In this document: positions 47,698 to 56,572 of the stretch, piece after piece | How the letters are laid out: each line of letters opens with the position of its first letter | Numbering within the stretch: the first letter of the stretch is position 1 | Assembly (NCBI RefSeq): GCF_014650915.1 | Contig: NZ_BMVW01000008.1 | Coordinates: 175,851-239,850, forward strand | DNA length: 64,000 nt | Source: Streptomyces poonensis | GTDB taxonomy: Bacteria > Actinomycetota > Actinomycetes > Streptomycetales > Streptomycetaceae | Direction: 5' to 3' | Position numbers and translations under genes: made by a program | The notes under the pieces: model-generated | Told to the model about the DNA's origin: nothing | Seen by the model: the letters and a program-made list of their open reading frames with translations, nothing else | Databases searched by the model: none

Positions 47698-48465
47698 GTG
47701 GAGACCGTCATCGCCGTCATGGCCCTGATCTTCGTGCTGTTCCTGGCGCTGGGCGCGTACGCCACCGTCAAGGTCGTCGGAGCCGCCAAGCGGGGCGTCG
47801 ACCGGACGATCTCGCAGGCCCGTCGGACGGTCGAGGACACCACACTGCGCGCCAAGAGCCTCGCCCAGCCCGGACCCGTGGGCGAGCTGGCCGAGCTCCG
47901 GCTCAGGCTGCGCACCACGATGCGGGCCACCCAGGACGCGCTGGAAGCGGGCGTGGCGGCGGAGGACGAGTCCCTGAAGGAGACGCTGGCCCTTTTCGCC
48001 CGGCTCAGCGCCCACGGGCACGAACTGGACGCCGAGTTGAGGCGCCTGGAGTCCGGGCCGGATCGCGCCAAGCTCACCGAGCGGCTGCCCGTCCTGCGCG
48101 AGCGCACCGAGCGGATCACCAAGTCGGCGGACGACCTGCGCTGGGCGGCGCACGACCGGGCCCGGCGCTTCGCGGACGACGACCTGGACACGCTCAGTGC
48201 GCAGATCGACGTCGAGACGGGTGCGCTGCGGCACTGGACGTCCGGTCCTGCCTCCCCGACGGACGCCCGGGGCGCCGCCCCGGTGGATCCGCCTCCGTGG
48301 CCCGAGGCCCCGGCGCCCGAGGCCGCCGCCTCCGGTGGGCAGACCTGGCCCGAGACCCCCGAGGCCCGTACGGCGGAGGAGCCGACGCGGCCCGCGATCA
48401 ACCCGCCGGGCCCCCGGACCACCTACCCCTGGCAGAAGAAGCCCCGCCCCGAGAGCACGACGTGA
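47698..48465 (+). CDS. Membrane-anchored coiled-coil protein of unknown function
   Basis: 255 aa from GTG 47698, with GGAGGAGG just upstream. One N-terminal membrane helix (VIAVMALIFVLFLALGAYATV, ~4-24) is followed by a helical, heptad-rich region (~35-180: RRTVEDTTLRAKSLAQPG, RLSAHGHELDAELRRLESG, RLPVLRERTERITKSADDL). The C-terminal ~70 residues are Pro/Ala-rich and end in the first unit of a DNA tandem repeat. No catalytic motif. The topology resembles membrane-tethered organising proteins, but function is not assigned. Confidence 0.75.
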   Translation: METVIAVMALIFVLFLALGAYATVKVVGAAKRGVDRTISQARRTVEDTTLRAKSLAQPGPVGELAELRLRLRTTMRATQDALEAGVAAEDESLKETLALFARLSAHGHELDAELRRLESGPDRAKLTERLPVLRERTERITKSADDLRWAAHDRARRFADDDLDTLSAQIDVETGALRHWTSGPASPTDARGAAPVDPPPWPEAPAPEAAASGGQTWPETPEARTAEEPTRPAINPPGPRTTYPWQKKPRPESTT

Positions 48466-48608
48466 TTCCGGCCGTCGGGGGCATGACTCGATCCCGCTCT
48501 GACGGAGGCACGATGTGCTTCCGGTCGTCGGGAGCACGACTGATTTCGACTGTCGGGAGCGCGACTTGATTCCGACCATCGGGGACACGACTTGATACCG
48601 ACCGTCCG
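48453..48608. repeat. Six imperfect 25-27 bp tandem repeats
   Basis: Units start at 48453, 48479, 48506, 48532, 48557 and 48583 and end at 48608. The best-conserved part reads GAGCACGACTTGATTCC followed by GACCGTCGG. Unit one spans the stop codon of the upstream gene, and the others fill the gap before degV. No unique spacers separate the units. Confidence 0.92.
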
Positions 48609-48630
48609 ACCGCAGGTGGGAGGGCCCGGG

Positions 48631-48660
48631 CTGCCTTCCATGCGTCCCGGCAGGTAACCT
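48631..48660 (+). promoter_or_regulatory. Candidate promoter of degV
   Basis: CTGCCT (48631-48636), 18 bp, TAACCT (48655-48660); the ATG at 48668 follows after 7 nt, so the mRNA may be leaderless. Confidence 0.5.
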
Positions 48661-48667
48661 CCAGCTC

Positions 48668-49513
48668 ATGTCCCGCCATGTCGCGATCGTCACCGATTCA
48701 ACGGCCTATCTGCCGCAGCGGACGATGCAGCGCCACGGCATCACCGCGGTGCCGTTGACCGTGGTGCTCGGCGACCGGGCGCTGGAGGAGGGCACCGAGA
48801 TCTCGGCGCGCTCGCTGGCACAGGCCCTCCAGAAGCGGCAGCCCGTCACCACGTCCCGCCCCAGCCCCGAGCAGTTCGCGAAGACCTACCGTCAGATCGC
48901 CGAGTCGGGCGCATCGAGCATCGTCTCCCTGCATCTGTCCGCCGAGTTCTCGGGCACGTACGACGCGGCCGTGCTGGCGGCCCGCGAGGCGCCCGTGCCC
49001 GTGCGCGTGGTCGACACCGGGATGGTCGCCATGGCACTCGGGTTCTGCGCGCTGGCCGCGGCGGAGACCGCGGAGGCGGGAGGCACGGCCGACGAGGCGG
49101 TCACCGCGGCGGAGAAACGGGCGGCGGGCACGTCCGCCCACTTCTACGTCGACACCCTCGACTATCTGCGCCGGGGTGGCCGGATCGGAGCCGCACAGGC
49201 CCTGCTCGGCTCCGCGCTCGCCGTCAAGCCGCTGCTGCAACTCGACGACGGCCGCATCGAGCTGCTGGAGAAGGTGCGTACGGCGTCCCGGGCGATCGCC
49301 CGGCTGGAGGAGATCGTCGCCGCTCGCGCCGGGAGCGGGCCCGTGGACATCGCCGTCCATCACCTGGCCGCGCCCGAGCGCGCCCAGTCGCTCGCGGACC
49401 GGCTGCGGGAGCGGGTGCCCGGACTGACCGAGCTGCATGTGAGCGAGGTCGGCGCGGTGATCGGGGCGCACACGGGGCCGGGACTGCTGGGGGCTGTGGT
49501 CTCGCCACGGTGA
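48668..49513 (+). CDS. DegV family fatty-acid-binding protein
   Basis: 281 aa, typical for the family. The N-terminus VAIVTDSTAYLP contains the DegV DST motif; TSRPSPEQF and SLHLSAEFSGTYDAA line the lipid site, and the second lobe has YLRRGGRIGAAQALLGSALAVKPLL. DegV proteins bind long-chain fatty acids and, in other bacteria, deliver them to a fatty acid kinase. No kinase gene is adjacent here. Tandem DNA repeats lie directly upstream. Confidence 0.94.
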   Translation: MSRHVAIVTDSTAYLPQRTMQRHGITAVPLTVVLGDRALEEGTEISARSLAQALQKRQPVTTSRPSPEQFAKTYRQIAESGASSIVSLHLSAEFSGTYDAAVLAAREAPVPVRVVDTGMVAMALGFCALAAAETAEAGGTADEAVTAAEKRAAGTSAHFYVDTLDYLRRGGRIGAAQALLGSALAVKPLLQLDDGRIELLEKVRTASRAIARLEEIVAARAGSGPVDIAVHHLAAPERAQSLADRLRERVPGLTELHVSEVGAVIGAHTGPGLLGAVVSPR

Positions 49514-49551
49514 GGTGTCGTCTCGGCGAGGTGCGGCAGATGCCCGTGTGG

Positions 49552-49578
49552 GTGCTGTGGGTGCTGTGGGTGCTGTGG
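49552..49578. repeat. Three perfect 9-bp tandem repeats
   Basis: GTGCTGTGG occurs three times in succession, with degenerate copies on both sides, in the gap between degV and comEA. Confidence 0.85.
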
Positions 49579-49587
49579 GTGATGGAG

Positions 49588-49596
49588 TTGTCCACA
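49588..49596. promoter_or_regulatory. DnaA-box-like 9-mer
   Basis: TTGTCCACA matches the preferred Streptomyces DnaA box exactly. A weaker TGATCCACG lies at 49606-49614. It is far from any sign of oriC. Confidence 0.55.
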
Positions 49597-49665
49597 ACCG
49601 GCAGGTGATCCACGGGAATCGAGCAAGATCATCGCAAGAGGGCGGGAGTGCCCGATCCTCGCCGC

Positions 49666-50826
49666 ATGGCACTTCGATCACGTTCACACCGTTCACCGGC
49701 AGCGTCCGCCACGAGCGGCCCCGGCCGTTCCCCGCACTCCGACGGCCGCGTACGCCATCACCCCAGCCGCGCCCGGGGACCGGCCCGCCCAGCCCGTCCC
49801 CGGAGCCGAGCGGCGCGACGGCAGGCATCGGCAGAGCTTCTCCGCAGGCGTGCGGAAGCCCTGTTCGCCGAACGGCTCCGGGAGCGGCGGGAGTCGGGGA
49901 ACGGACCGCCGGGGGAGTCCGGGGCGTCCGCCGGGCCCGAGGCGTCGACAGGGACCGGGGCGTCGGCCTGGCCCGAGGCGTCGGCGGGTCCCGGGATGCC
50001 GAGTGGGCCGACGGCGAGTACGGGTGCCGGGGTCGTCGAGGAGGCTGAGGACGACCTTCCGGTGCGCGGGGGACACGGCACCGCCTGGCGGGAGCGGATC
50101 GGGCCGGCGCTGCGGGAGCGGATGCCGATGTGGTTGCAGGCGCGGTGCGGTCTCGAACGGAGAAGCGTCGTCGCGCTCGGCGTGGTCCTGGGCGGCGCGG
50201 CGGTCCTCGCCGGGCAGCACTTCTGGGCGGGCAGGACACAGCCGGTCGACGCACCCGAGGTCGTGCGGCCGGCAGTCCACAGCGAGCGGGACGTCCCGGA
50301 CGCCTTGACCTTCGGTGCATCGGCCGGGCCGTCGGCGCCCGCCGCGCTGCCCGCCATCGTGGTGGACGTCGGCGGGAAGGTGCGCAGCCCCGGAGTCCGG
50401 CGGCTGCCCGCGGGGTCCCGCGTCGCCGACGCGCTGCGCGCGGCCGGCGGGGTACGTCCGGGCGTGAGCGTCGAAGGGCTCAACCGGGCCCGGCTGCTCG
50501 TCGACGGGGAGCAGGTGGTCGTCGGAGCTCCCGGGCCCGCAGCGGGTGCCATGACGGGCACGGGAGGCCTCGCGGCCGGTACGGGAGGATCTGCGGCCGG
50601 TACGGGAGGAGGCACAGCAGGCGCTGCTCCTGCGGCTCCGGTTTCCCTCAACACGGCCACCGCCGACCAACTCGACACACTCCCCGGCGTCGGCCCAGTG
50701 CTGGCCCAGCACATCATCGACTACCGCGCCCAGCACGGCGGCTTCCGCTCGGTCGACGAACTCCGCGAGGTCAACGGCATCGGAGACCGCCGCTTCGCCG
50801 ATCTGCGCGATCTCGTACGGCCATGA
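49666..50826 (+). CDS. comEA: ComEA-type helix-hairpin-helix DNA-binding protein
   Basis: 386 aa from ATG 49666; GTG 49648 in the same frame adds six residues and is the alternative. The N-terminal ~160 residues are Arg/Pro/Gly/Ala-rich and variable. A membrane helix (SVVALGVVLGGAAVLAGQHF) lies at ~166-185. An SLBB domain (IVVDVGGKVRSPGVRRLPAG) lies at ~230-290. A Gly/Ala repeat linker (GTGGLAAGTGGSAAGTGG) leads to the C-terminal helix-hairpin-helix pair (SLNTATADQLDTLPGVGPVLAQHIIDYR). ComEA binds DNA outside the membrane during uptake; natural competence is not established for Streptomyces. Overlaps comEC in ATGA. Confidence 0.93.
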   Translation: MALRSRSHRSPAASATSGPGRSPHSDGRVRHHPSRARGPARPARPRSRAARRQASAELLRRRAEALFAERLRERRESGNGPPGESGASAGPEASTGTGASAWPEASAGPGMPSGPTASTGAGVVEEAEDDLPVRGGHGTAWRERIGPALRERMPMWLQARCGLERRSVVALGVVLGGAAVLAGQHFWAGRTQPVDAPEVVRPAVHSERDVPDALTFGASAGPSAPAALPAIVVDVGGKVRSPGVRRLPAGSRVADALRAAGGVRPGVSVEGLNRARLLVDGEQVVVGAPGPAAGAMTGTGGLAAGTGGSAAGTGGGTAGAAPAAPVSLNTATADQLDTLPGVGPVLAQHIIDYRAQHGGFRSVDELREVNGIGDRRFADLRDLVRP

Positions 50827-53483
50827 GCGCGCCGGTGAACTCCGCTGACCGGGCCCCCGTGCACGCCGCCGCCGGGAGTCGGCTCGGCGCTGCGCATCCC
50901 CGGCAGGAGGGACCTGCGGATCTGCGTCTGGTGCCACCCGCGCTGGCCGCCTGGGGTACGGCGGCGCTGATGCTCGACGCCTCGGCCGAGTGGGTCGTGG
51001 GTGTGATGACGGTCTGCCTGGTCATCGGCTGCGTCCTGCTGCGGGCGGCCCGGCGAGGGCGGGTCCGGGAGAGCGAGGAGGGCGGGCGGAGCGGGCAGAG
51101 GGAGAAGAGCAGGCAGAAGGAACGGGGCGAACAGAGCGAGGAGCGTGGGCACAGCGGGCACAGCGGGCACAGCGGGCACAGCGGGCACGGCGGGCGGAGC
51201 GGGCACAGCCGGAAGGCCTGGCAGCGCGTCTCCGTCGCCGCCGTCCTCCTCTGCGTCGCAGCGTCCGCAGCCTCCGCCGGGCTGCACGGGGCTGACCTGC
51301 GGCGCGGTCCCGTTCCCGGGCTCGCCCGCCAGTACGCACATGTGACGGCCGACGTCGAGCTCACCGCCGACCCGCGGCTCAGCCGCCCTCGGATCAGGGG
51401 CGACCACGCGGCCCCGGCTGCCGTCCTGCTCGAGGCGGAGGTCCGGCGTGTGAGGAAAACGGACGGGACGGTCCTCGGGACGCGTACGCCGGTCCTGGTG
51501 ATCGCTGATGCGACGTCGTACGGGCGCCGGGCCTGGTTGTCCCTCCTGCCCTCCACCCGTGTGCGCGTCTTCGCGCGGGTCGCGCCGGCGTCGGCCGGTG
51601 GGGACCGGATCGCGGCGGTGCTGCGGGTGAGCGGCGAAGGGCCGCCGGACGTGATGGGCGAACCCTCCGCGACACAGCGGTTCGCGGGGCGTTTGCGCAG
51701 CGGGCTGCGGGAGGCGACGGACGGGCTGGGAACGGACGCGCGGGCCTTGCTGCCGGGGCTCGTCGTGGGGGACACCTCGCGGGTGCCGGCCGAACTGGAC
51801 GAGGCGTTCAAGGCGACCGACCTCACCCATCTCATGGCCGTCAGCGGAGCCAACTTCACGATCATGCTTGCGCTGTTCCTCGGGCCTCCCGGACTCGCCC
51901 AGCGGGCGGAGCGTCGTGGCCTCGCATCCTGGCTCGGCATTCCCCTGCGGGCGACCGCGCTGGCCGGAGGCGGGATGATCCTCGCCTTCGTGATCGTGTG
52001 CCGGCCGGATCCGAGCGTGGTCCGGGCCGCGGCGTGCGGGTCGGTCGCGCTGCTGGCCATCGCGACCGGGCGCCGCAGATCCCTGATCCCCGCGCTGGCC
52101 ACGGCGGTTCTGCTGCTCGTGCTCTACGACCCGTGGCTGGCCCGCAGTTACGGCTTCCTGCTCTCGGTGCTGGCGACCGGTGCCCTGCTCACCCTCGCCC
52201 CGCGGTGGAGCACCGCACTCCGACGGCGCCGGGTGCGGCCGCGCGTGGCCGAGGCACTGGCCGCGGCCGGCGCCGCTCAGGCGGTGTGCGCGCCGGTCGT
52301 CGCGGTGCTGTCGGCCCAGGTGAGCCTGGTGGCGGTGCCGTGCAATCTGCTGGCGGAGTTCGCGGTGGCGCCGGCCACGGTACTGGGGTTCGCGGCGCTG
52401 GCGGCCGCACCGGTGGCGATGCCCGTCGCCGAGGCGTTCGCGTGGTGCGCGAGTTGGCCCGCGGGCTGGATCGCCGGCATCGCGCGGACGGGGGCCGCGC
52501 TGCCGGGTGCCGGAGTGGACTGGCCGGGAAGCTGGACGGGTGCGCTCCTCCTCGTCCTGGTGACGGTCGCCCTGGCCGCCGGCGGGCGGTGGGCGGTGCG
52601 GCACCCCTGGCTCTGCGGTGTGTGTTGCGTGGCGTTCCTGCTCGTCGTGGTGCAGCCGCCGCCTCTGACCAGGGTGATCACCGGCTGGCCACCGCCGGGT
52701 TGGCGGTTCGCGATGTGCGATGTCGGGCAGGGCGACGCGACGGTGCTCGCGGCGGGCGAGGGGACGGGCGTGGTCGTGGACGCCGGACCCGATCCGGCGC
52801 TCGTCGACCGCTGTCTGAGCGCCCTCGGCATCACGCGGATCCCCTTGGTCGTCCTGACCCACTTCCATGCCGATCATGTGGCGGGGCTGCCGGGTGTGCT
52901 GCGGGGACGTGCGGTGGGCGCGATCGAGACGACAGGGTTCGGGGAACCTGTGGACCAGGCCGAGTTCGTCCGCCGGCTGGCGGCGGCCCGTCGTGTCCCG
53001 GTGACGCGGGCCGCGGCGGGTGAGGAGCGGCGCACGGGCGACCTGGCCTGGCGGGTGCTCTGGCCGCCACCGGACGGCCCGCGCATACCGGGCAGGCCGA
53101 CGGCACCCGCGCCGGAGGGACCGAACGACGCCAGCGTGACCATGCTCGTACGGTCGGCCGGGACGACCTTGCTGATGCTGGGCGATCTCGAGCCTCCGGC
53201 ACAGCGGGCACTGCTGAGATCACCCGCTGCCGCCGGGCTGACAGCCGTGGACGTCCTCAAGGTCGCCCACCACGGCTCCGCCTACCAGGACCCGGACCTG
53301 ATACGTGCCGTGGCCCCACGGCTGGCGCTCGTGTCGGTGGGCACCGGCAACCCCTACGGGCATCCGGCGCCGAGCACGCTGGCGGCGCTGCGGGCCGGCG
53401 GTGCGACGGTGCTGCGCACGGACGAGGACGGGGCGATCGCCGTCACCCGCACGGCGGGCGGGCTGGGGGTGGGGACAGACTGA
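50823..53483 (+). CDS. comEC: ComEC/Rec2 family DNA channel and MBL-fold protein
   Basis: 886 aa from ATG 50823, which overlaps the comEA stop. Two N-terminal helices are followed by a charged, low-complexity insertion (~80-125) with four HSG repeats. The competence domain then has ~9 helices, including the conserved LTHLMAVSGANFTIMLALFL (~335-355). The C-terminal metallo-beta-lactamase domain carries HFHADHVAGLPG and VAHHGSAYQDPDLI. ComEC passes single-stranded DNA through the membrane in competent bacteria. Its role in a non-competent actinomycete is unclear. Confidence 0.94.
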   Translation: MSAPVNSADRAPVHAAAGSRLGAAHPRQEGPADLRLVPPALAAWGTAALMLDASAEWVVGVMTVCLVIGCVLLRAARRGRVRESEEGGRSGQREKSRQKERGEQSEERGHSGHSGHSGHSGHGGRSGHSRKAWQRVSVAAVLLCVAASAASAGLHGADLRRGPVPGLARQYAHVTADVELTADPRLSRPRIRGDHAAPAAVLLEAEVRRVRKTDGTVLGTRTPVLVIADATSYGRRAWLSLLPSTRVRVFARVAPASAGGDRIAAVLRVSGEGPPDVMGEPSATQRFAGRLRSGLREATDGLGTDARALLPGLVVGDTSRVPAELDEAFKATDLTHLMAVSGANFTIMLALFLGPPGLAQRAERRGLASWLGIPLRATALAGGGMILAFVIVCRPDPSVVRAAACGSVALLAIATGRRRSLIPALATAVLLLVLYDPWLARSYGFLLSVLATGALLTLAPRWSTALRRRRVRPRVAEALAAAGAAQAVCAPVVAVLSAQVSLVAVPCNLLAEFAVAPATVLGFAALAAAPVAMPVAEAFAWCASWPAGWIAGIARTGAALPGAGVDWPGSWTGALLLVLVTVALAAGGRWAVRHPWLCGVCCVAFLLVVVQPPPLTRVITGWPPPGWRFAMCDVGQGDATVLAAGEGTGVVVDAGPDPALVDRCLSALGITRIPLVVLTHFHADHVAGLPGVLRGRAVGAIETTGFGEPVDQAEFVRRLAAARRVPVTRAAAGEERRTGDLAWRVLWPPPDGPRIPGRPTAPAPEGPNDASVTMLVRSAGTTLLMLGDLEPPAQRALLRSPAAAGLTAVDVLKVAHHGSAYQDPDLIRAVAPRLALVSVGTGNPYGHPAPSTLAALRAGGATVLRTDEDGAIAVTRTAGGLGVGTD

Positions 53484-53487
53484 CGCC

Positions 53488-54306
53488 ATGAACTCCGCAC
53501 AGGCCGATGCCTACCTTCGCCGTATCGGGGCCGAGCGTCCCGCAGGACCGACCGTCGACGCGCTTAGCGAGCTGCATGTGCGCCATCTGTGCACGGTGCC
53601 GTTCGAGAACCTGTCGATCCACCTCGGCGAGGAGATAGTGCTCGAGGAGGAGCGGCTGCTGGACAAGGTGGTCGGGGCACGCCGGGGAGGCTTCTGTTAC
53701 GAGTTGAACGGGGCCTTCGCGGCGCTGCTGAGGAGGCTGGGCTTCGAGGTGACGCTGTTGGCGGGGCGGGTGTTCAAGGAGGACGGCCGACTCGGGATCC
53801 CGTACGACCACCTCGCGCTGCGGGTGCGGACGGCGGACGGGGGCGACTGGCTGGCCGATGTCGGGTTCGGGGCGCACAGCCACTTCCCGCTGGCCCTCGC
53901 GGAGCGGGGTGAGCAGAGAGATCCGGCTGGAACGTTCCAGGTGGTCGAGGCGGGACTGCGGGCGGGCGGCGAGAAGGAGGCCGGGGAGTACGGGGACCTG
54001 GACGTGCTGCGGGACGGGAAGCCGCAGTACCGGCTGGAGGTGCGGCCGCGGGAGCTCGGGGACTTCGTGACCGGCGCCTGGTGGCACAGTACGTCGCCGG
54101 TGTCGCACTTCGGGCAGTCGCTCGTCTGCTCGCGGCAGACGGAGGACGGCGGACGGATCACCCTGAGCGGCCGCAGATTCACCGTCACCGCCCCGGGTGG
54201 CGGCCGTGAGGTGACGGAGCTGGTGACGGACAAGGAGGTGCTGACGACGTACTCGGAACGGTTCGGACTCCGGCTGGCACGCGTGCCGGAGGTGCGGGGA
54301 GCCTGA
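53488..54306 (+). CDS. Arylamine N-acetyltransferase
   Basis: 272 aa from ATG 53488, 4 bp after the comEC stop. The catalytic triad of the NAT family is visible as C70 (RRGGFCYELNGAFAALL), H108 (YDHLALRV) and D124 (LADVGFGAH). NATs transfer acetyl from acetyl-CoA to arylamines or hydrazines; related enzymes close amide bonds in ansamycin synthesis, but there is no polyketide cluster here, so a housekeeping or detoxification role is more likely. Confidence 0.94.
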   Translation: MNSAQADAYLRRIGAERPAGPTVDALSELHVRHLCTVPFENLSIHLGEEIVLEEERLLDKVVGARRGGFCYELNGAFAALLRRLGFEVTLLAGRVFKEDGRLGIPYDHLALRVRTADGGDWLADVGFGAHSHFPLALAERGEQRDPAGTFQVVEAGLRAGGEKEAGEYGDLDVLRDGKPQYRLEVRPRELGDFVTGAWWHSTSPVSHFGQSLVCSRQTEDGGRITLSGRRFTVTAPGGGREVTELVTDKEVLTTYSERFGLRLARVPEVRGA

Positions 54307-54403
54307 CGAGGTGGGTATGAGGCGGCGGGTGTGAGCCGGCGGGTGCGAGGCGGGTATCCGGGCAGTGGGCAGCTCTCCGCCGGGCGTGTCCGACAATGTC
54401 ACT

Positions 54404-54649
54404 GTGAGCGATGTGAGACATGTGCTGGTGCTGCCCGACCGCGATGCCGCGGAGGAGGTGGCGGAGGCGCTGGCCGACCGCTTCGGACTGGGCGAGGAGC
54501 CCCAGCTCGTACGGGAGGCGCTGGCCGGGGAGGACGACGCCGAGGACGCGCAGTGGCTGGTGGTCCTGCGGGACGAGGAGGAGCTGCTCGACCCCGCGGA
54601 GCTGGACGAGTTCGCGGGGGAGTGGGACGGATGGCGGGAGGAGCCGTGA
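54404..54649 (+). CDS. Small acidic protein of unknown function
   Basis: 81 aa from GTG 54404; GACAAT (54392-54397) lies 6 nt upstream and no ribosome site is seen. An in-frame GTG at 54365 would lengthen it by 13 residues. The sequence (HVLVLPDRDAAEEVAEALADRF, then QWLVVLRDEEELLDP) suggests a small alpha/beta domain, very rich in Asp and Glu. Not assigned to a family. It precedes holA by 86 bp on the same strand. Confidence 0.7.
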   Translation: MSDVRHVLVLPDRDAAEEVAEALADRFGLGEEPQLVREALAGEDDAEDAQWLVVLRDEEELLDPAELDEFAGEWDGWREEP

Positions 54650-54735
54650 CGGGGCGTGCCGGAGTGGCGCCGCGCGGTCACCGGCGGGAGCGCGCCCGGA
54701 CCGCGTTGTCAGTGCCGCGTGGGATGCTGTGAGCG

Positions 54736-55722
54736 ATGGCCAGGAAGACTGCGAATGACGACCCTCTCGCCCCCGTCACGCTTGCCGTGGGCCAGGAGGA
54801 CCTCCTGCTCGACCGTGCCGTGCAGGAGGTGGTGGCCGCCGCGAAGGCCGCCGACGCCGACACGGACGTACGGGACCTGACCCCGGACCAGTTGCAGCCC
54901 GGCACGCTTGCCGAGCTGACCAGTCCGTCGCTCTTCGCCGAGCGCAAGGTCGTGATCGTACGCAACGCGCAGGATCTGTCGGCCGACACGGTCAAGGACG
55001 TGAAGGCGTACCTCGGGTCGCCCGCCGAGGAGATCACCCTCGTGCTGCTGCACGCGGGCGGGGCCAAGGGGAAGGGGCTGCTGGACGCGGCGCGCAAGGC
55101 GGGGGCCCGTGAGGTGGCCTGCCCGAAGATGACGAAGCCGGCGGACCGGCTGGGCTTCGTGCGGGCGGAGTTCCGCACCCTGGGGCGGTCCGCCGCTCCC
55201 GAGGCCTGTCAGGCGCTGCTGGACGCGATCGGCAGCGATCTGCGGGAGCTGGCGTCCGCGGTGTCGCAGTTGTGCGCGGACGTCGAGGGGACGATCGACA
55301 CGGCCGTGGTCGGGCGGTACTACACCGGGCGGGCCGAGGCGTCGAGCTTCGAGGTGGCCGACCGGGCCGTCGAGGGGCGGGCGGCGGAAGCGCTGGAGGC
55401 GCTGCGCTGGTCGCTGTCGACCGGGGTGGCGCCCGTGCTGATCACCAGCGCGCTGGCCCAGGGTGTGCGGGCCATCGGCAAGCTGTCCTCCGCGCGCGGT
55501 GGCCGTCCGGCCGACCTGGCGCGGGAGCTGGGGATGCCGCCGTGGAAGATCGACCGGGTGCGCCAGCAGATGCGCGGGTGGACACCGGACGGCGTCGCGG
55601 TCGCCCTGCGGGCGGTGGCCGAGGCCGACGCGGGGGTGAAGGGCGGCGGGGACGACCCCGGGTACGCCCTGGAGAAGGCGGTCGTGGCGATCGCGCGGGC
55701 AGCGCGGTCGCGACGGGGCTGA
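54736..55722 (+). CDS. holA: DNA polymerase III delta subunit
   Basis: 328 aa. Delta opens the sliding clamp as part of the clamp loader. The AAA+-like N-terminal part begins PVTLAVGQEDLLLDRAVQEV; the segment SPSLFAERKVVIVRNAQDL contains the beta-clamp-contacting region, and the C-terminal helical domain carries the QGVRAIGKLSSARGGRPADLARELGMPPWKIDRVRQQM signature. As expected for delta, no functional Walker A motif is seen. It is convergent with rpsT, as in many bacteria where holA and rpsT are neighbours. Confidence 0.95.
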   Translation: MARKTANDDPLAPVTLAVGQEDLLLDRAVQEVVAAAKAADADTDVRDLTPDQLQPGTLAELTSPSLFAERKVVIVRNAQDLSADTVKDVKAYLGSPAEEITLVLLHAGGAKGKGLLDAARKAGAREVACPKMTKPADRLGFVRAEFRTLGRSAAPEACQALLDAIGSDLRELASAVSQLCADVEGTIDTAVVGRYYTGRAEASSFEVADRAVEGRAAEALEALRWSLSTGVAPVLITSALAQGVRAIGKLSSARGGRPADLARELGMPPWKIDRVRQQMRGWTPDGVAVALRAVAEADAGVKGGGDDPGYALEKAVVAIARAARSRRG

Positions 55723-55749
55723 GCACCCGGCGGATGCCGGCGGTCCCGC

Positions 55750-55778
55750 CACGGTGCCTGGCAGGTCCAGGCACCGTG
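55750..55778 (+). terminator. Terminator after holA
   Basis: Perfect 12-bp stem (55750-55761 with 55767-55778), 5-nt loop. Confidence 0.88.
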
Positions 55779-55857
55779 CTTGAACGACCGCCCCGCCGGG
55801 CACGCCGCACCCGCAGTCGCCGCACACACGCTGCACCCCCGGCGCAGCACAGCCGAA

Positions 55858-55955
55858 AGCCCCGGCCTCCGTTCCGGGGAAGAACGGCGACCGGGGCTCC
55901 GGATGAAACTCGTGGACTCATACCCGCGTGGCGAACGCAGGCCGCGTATGAGTCC
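55858..55955. terminator. Two further hairpins between holA and rpsT
   Basis: One pairs 55858-55865 with 55891-55898, with an inner CCGTTC/GAACGG. The second pairs 55914-55923 with 55946-55955 (10 bp perfect). They probably end the rpsT transcript from the other strand. The rest of the 346-bp gap holds no supported gene. Confidence 0.65.
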
Positions 55956-56068
55956 GGGATGCCGGTCGGCAGCGGATGAGAGAGGGCCCGCTCTGGGTCC
56001 AGCCGGCGGTCAAGTCAGGAGAGTCAGGGGGACGAGTCCGGTGGACCCGGCCGACTCCGACTCGGTAC

Positions 56069-56335
56069 TCAGCCCTTGAGGGAAGCGACCTGGGAAGCCA
56101 GCGCCGACTTCTTGTTGGCAGCCTGGTTCTTGTGGATGACGCCCTTGGAGACGGCCTTGTCCAGCTTGCGCGTGGCCTCGCGCAGAGCGGCGGTGGCCTT
56201 CTCCACGTCACCCGCGGCCGTGGCCTCACGGGTCTTGCGGATCGCGGTCTTCAGGGAAGACTTGACGGCCTTGTTGCGCAGCCGGGCCTTCTCGTTGGTC
56301 TTGATCCGCTTGATCTGGGACTTGATGTTCGCCAC
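56069..56335 (-). CDS. rpsT: 30S ribosomal protein S20
   Basis: 88 aa from a GTG start with AAAAGG about 8 nt upstream on the minus strand. The sequence is the typical basic three-helix S20 (ANIKSQIKRIKTNEKARLRN; KGVIHKNQAANKKSALA). It binds 16S rRNA in early 30S assembly. Transcribed divergently from lepA from the promoter at 56439-56468, with a leader of about 95 nt. Confidence 0.98.
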   Translation of the reverse strand: MANIKSQIKRIKTNEKARLRNKAVKSSLKTAIRKTREATAAGDVEKATAALREATRKLDKAVSKGVIHKNQAANKKSALASQVASLKG

Positions 56336-56438
56336 GAATGAGCCTTTTCAGGTTCAGGCACGGGGCCGCACGGGTCCCGTACCGGTGATTTTCCAGAAGA
56401 CGTGCCTCGTGCTGAGAGGGCATGAGACACAGCCCCCC

Positions 56439-56468
56439 ACCTTACCAGCGGCCCTTTGAGTGGCCCAA
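56439..56468 (-). promoter_or_regulatory. Promoter of rpsT
   Basis: Read on the minus strand: TTGGGC (56468-56463), 18-bp spacer, TAAGGT (56444-56439). Confidence 0.7.
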
Positions 56469-56572
56469 ACCGGTCACCGGTCCGCGTCCGTGGGACCATG
56501 GAGCCTACGTATCGATCCGACCCGAGCCCGAGACCGCAGACACTGCGGACGCCTCAAGAATCAGGACCCTGC

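Noticed and set aside
48453..48608. CRISPR array
   Set aside because: The 25-27 bp units are directly adjacent with no unique spacers and are not identical; there are no cas genes.
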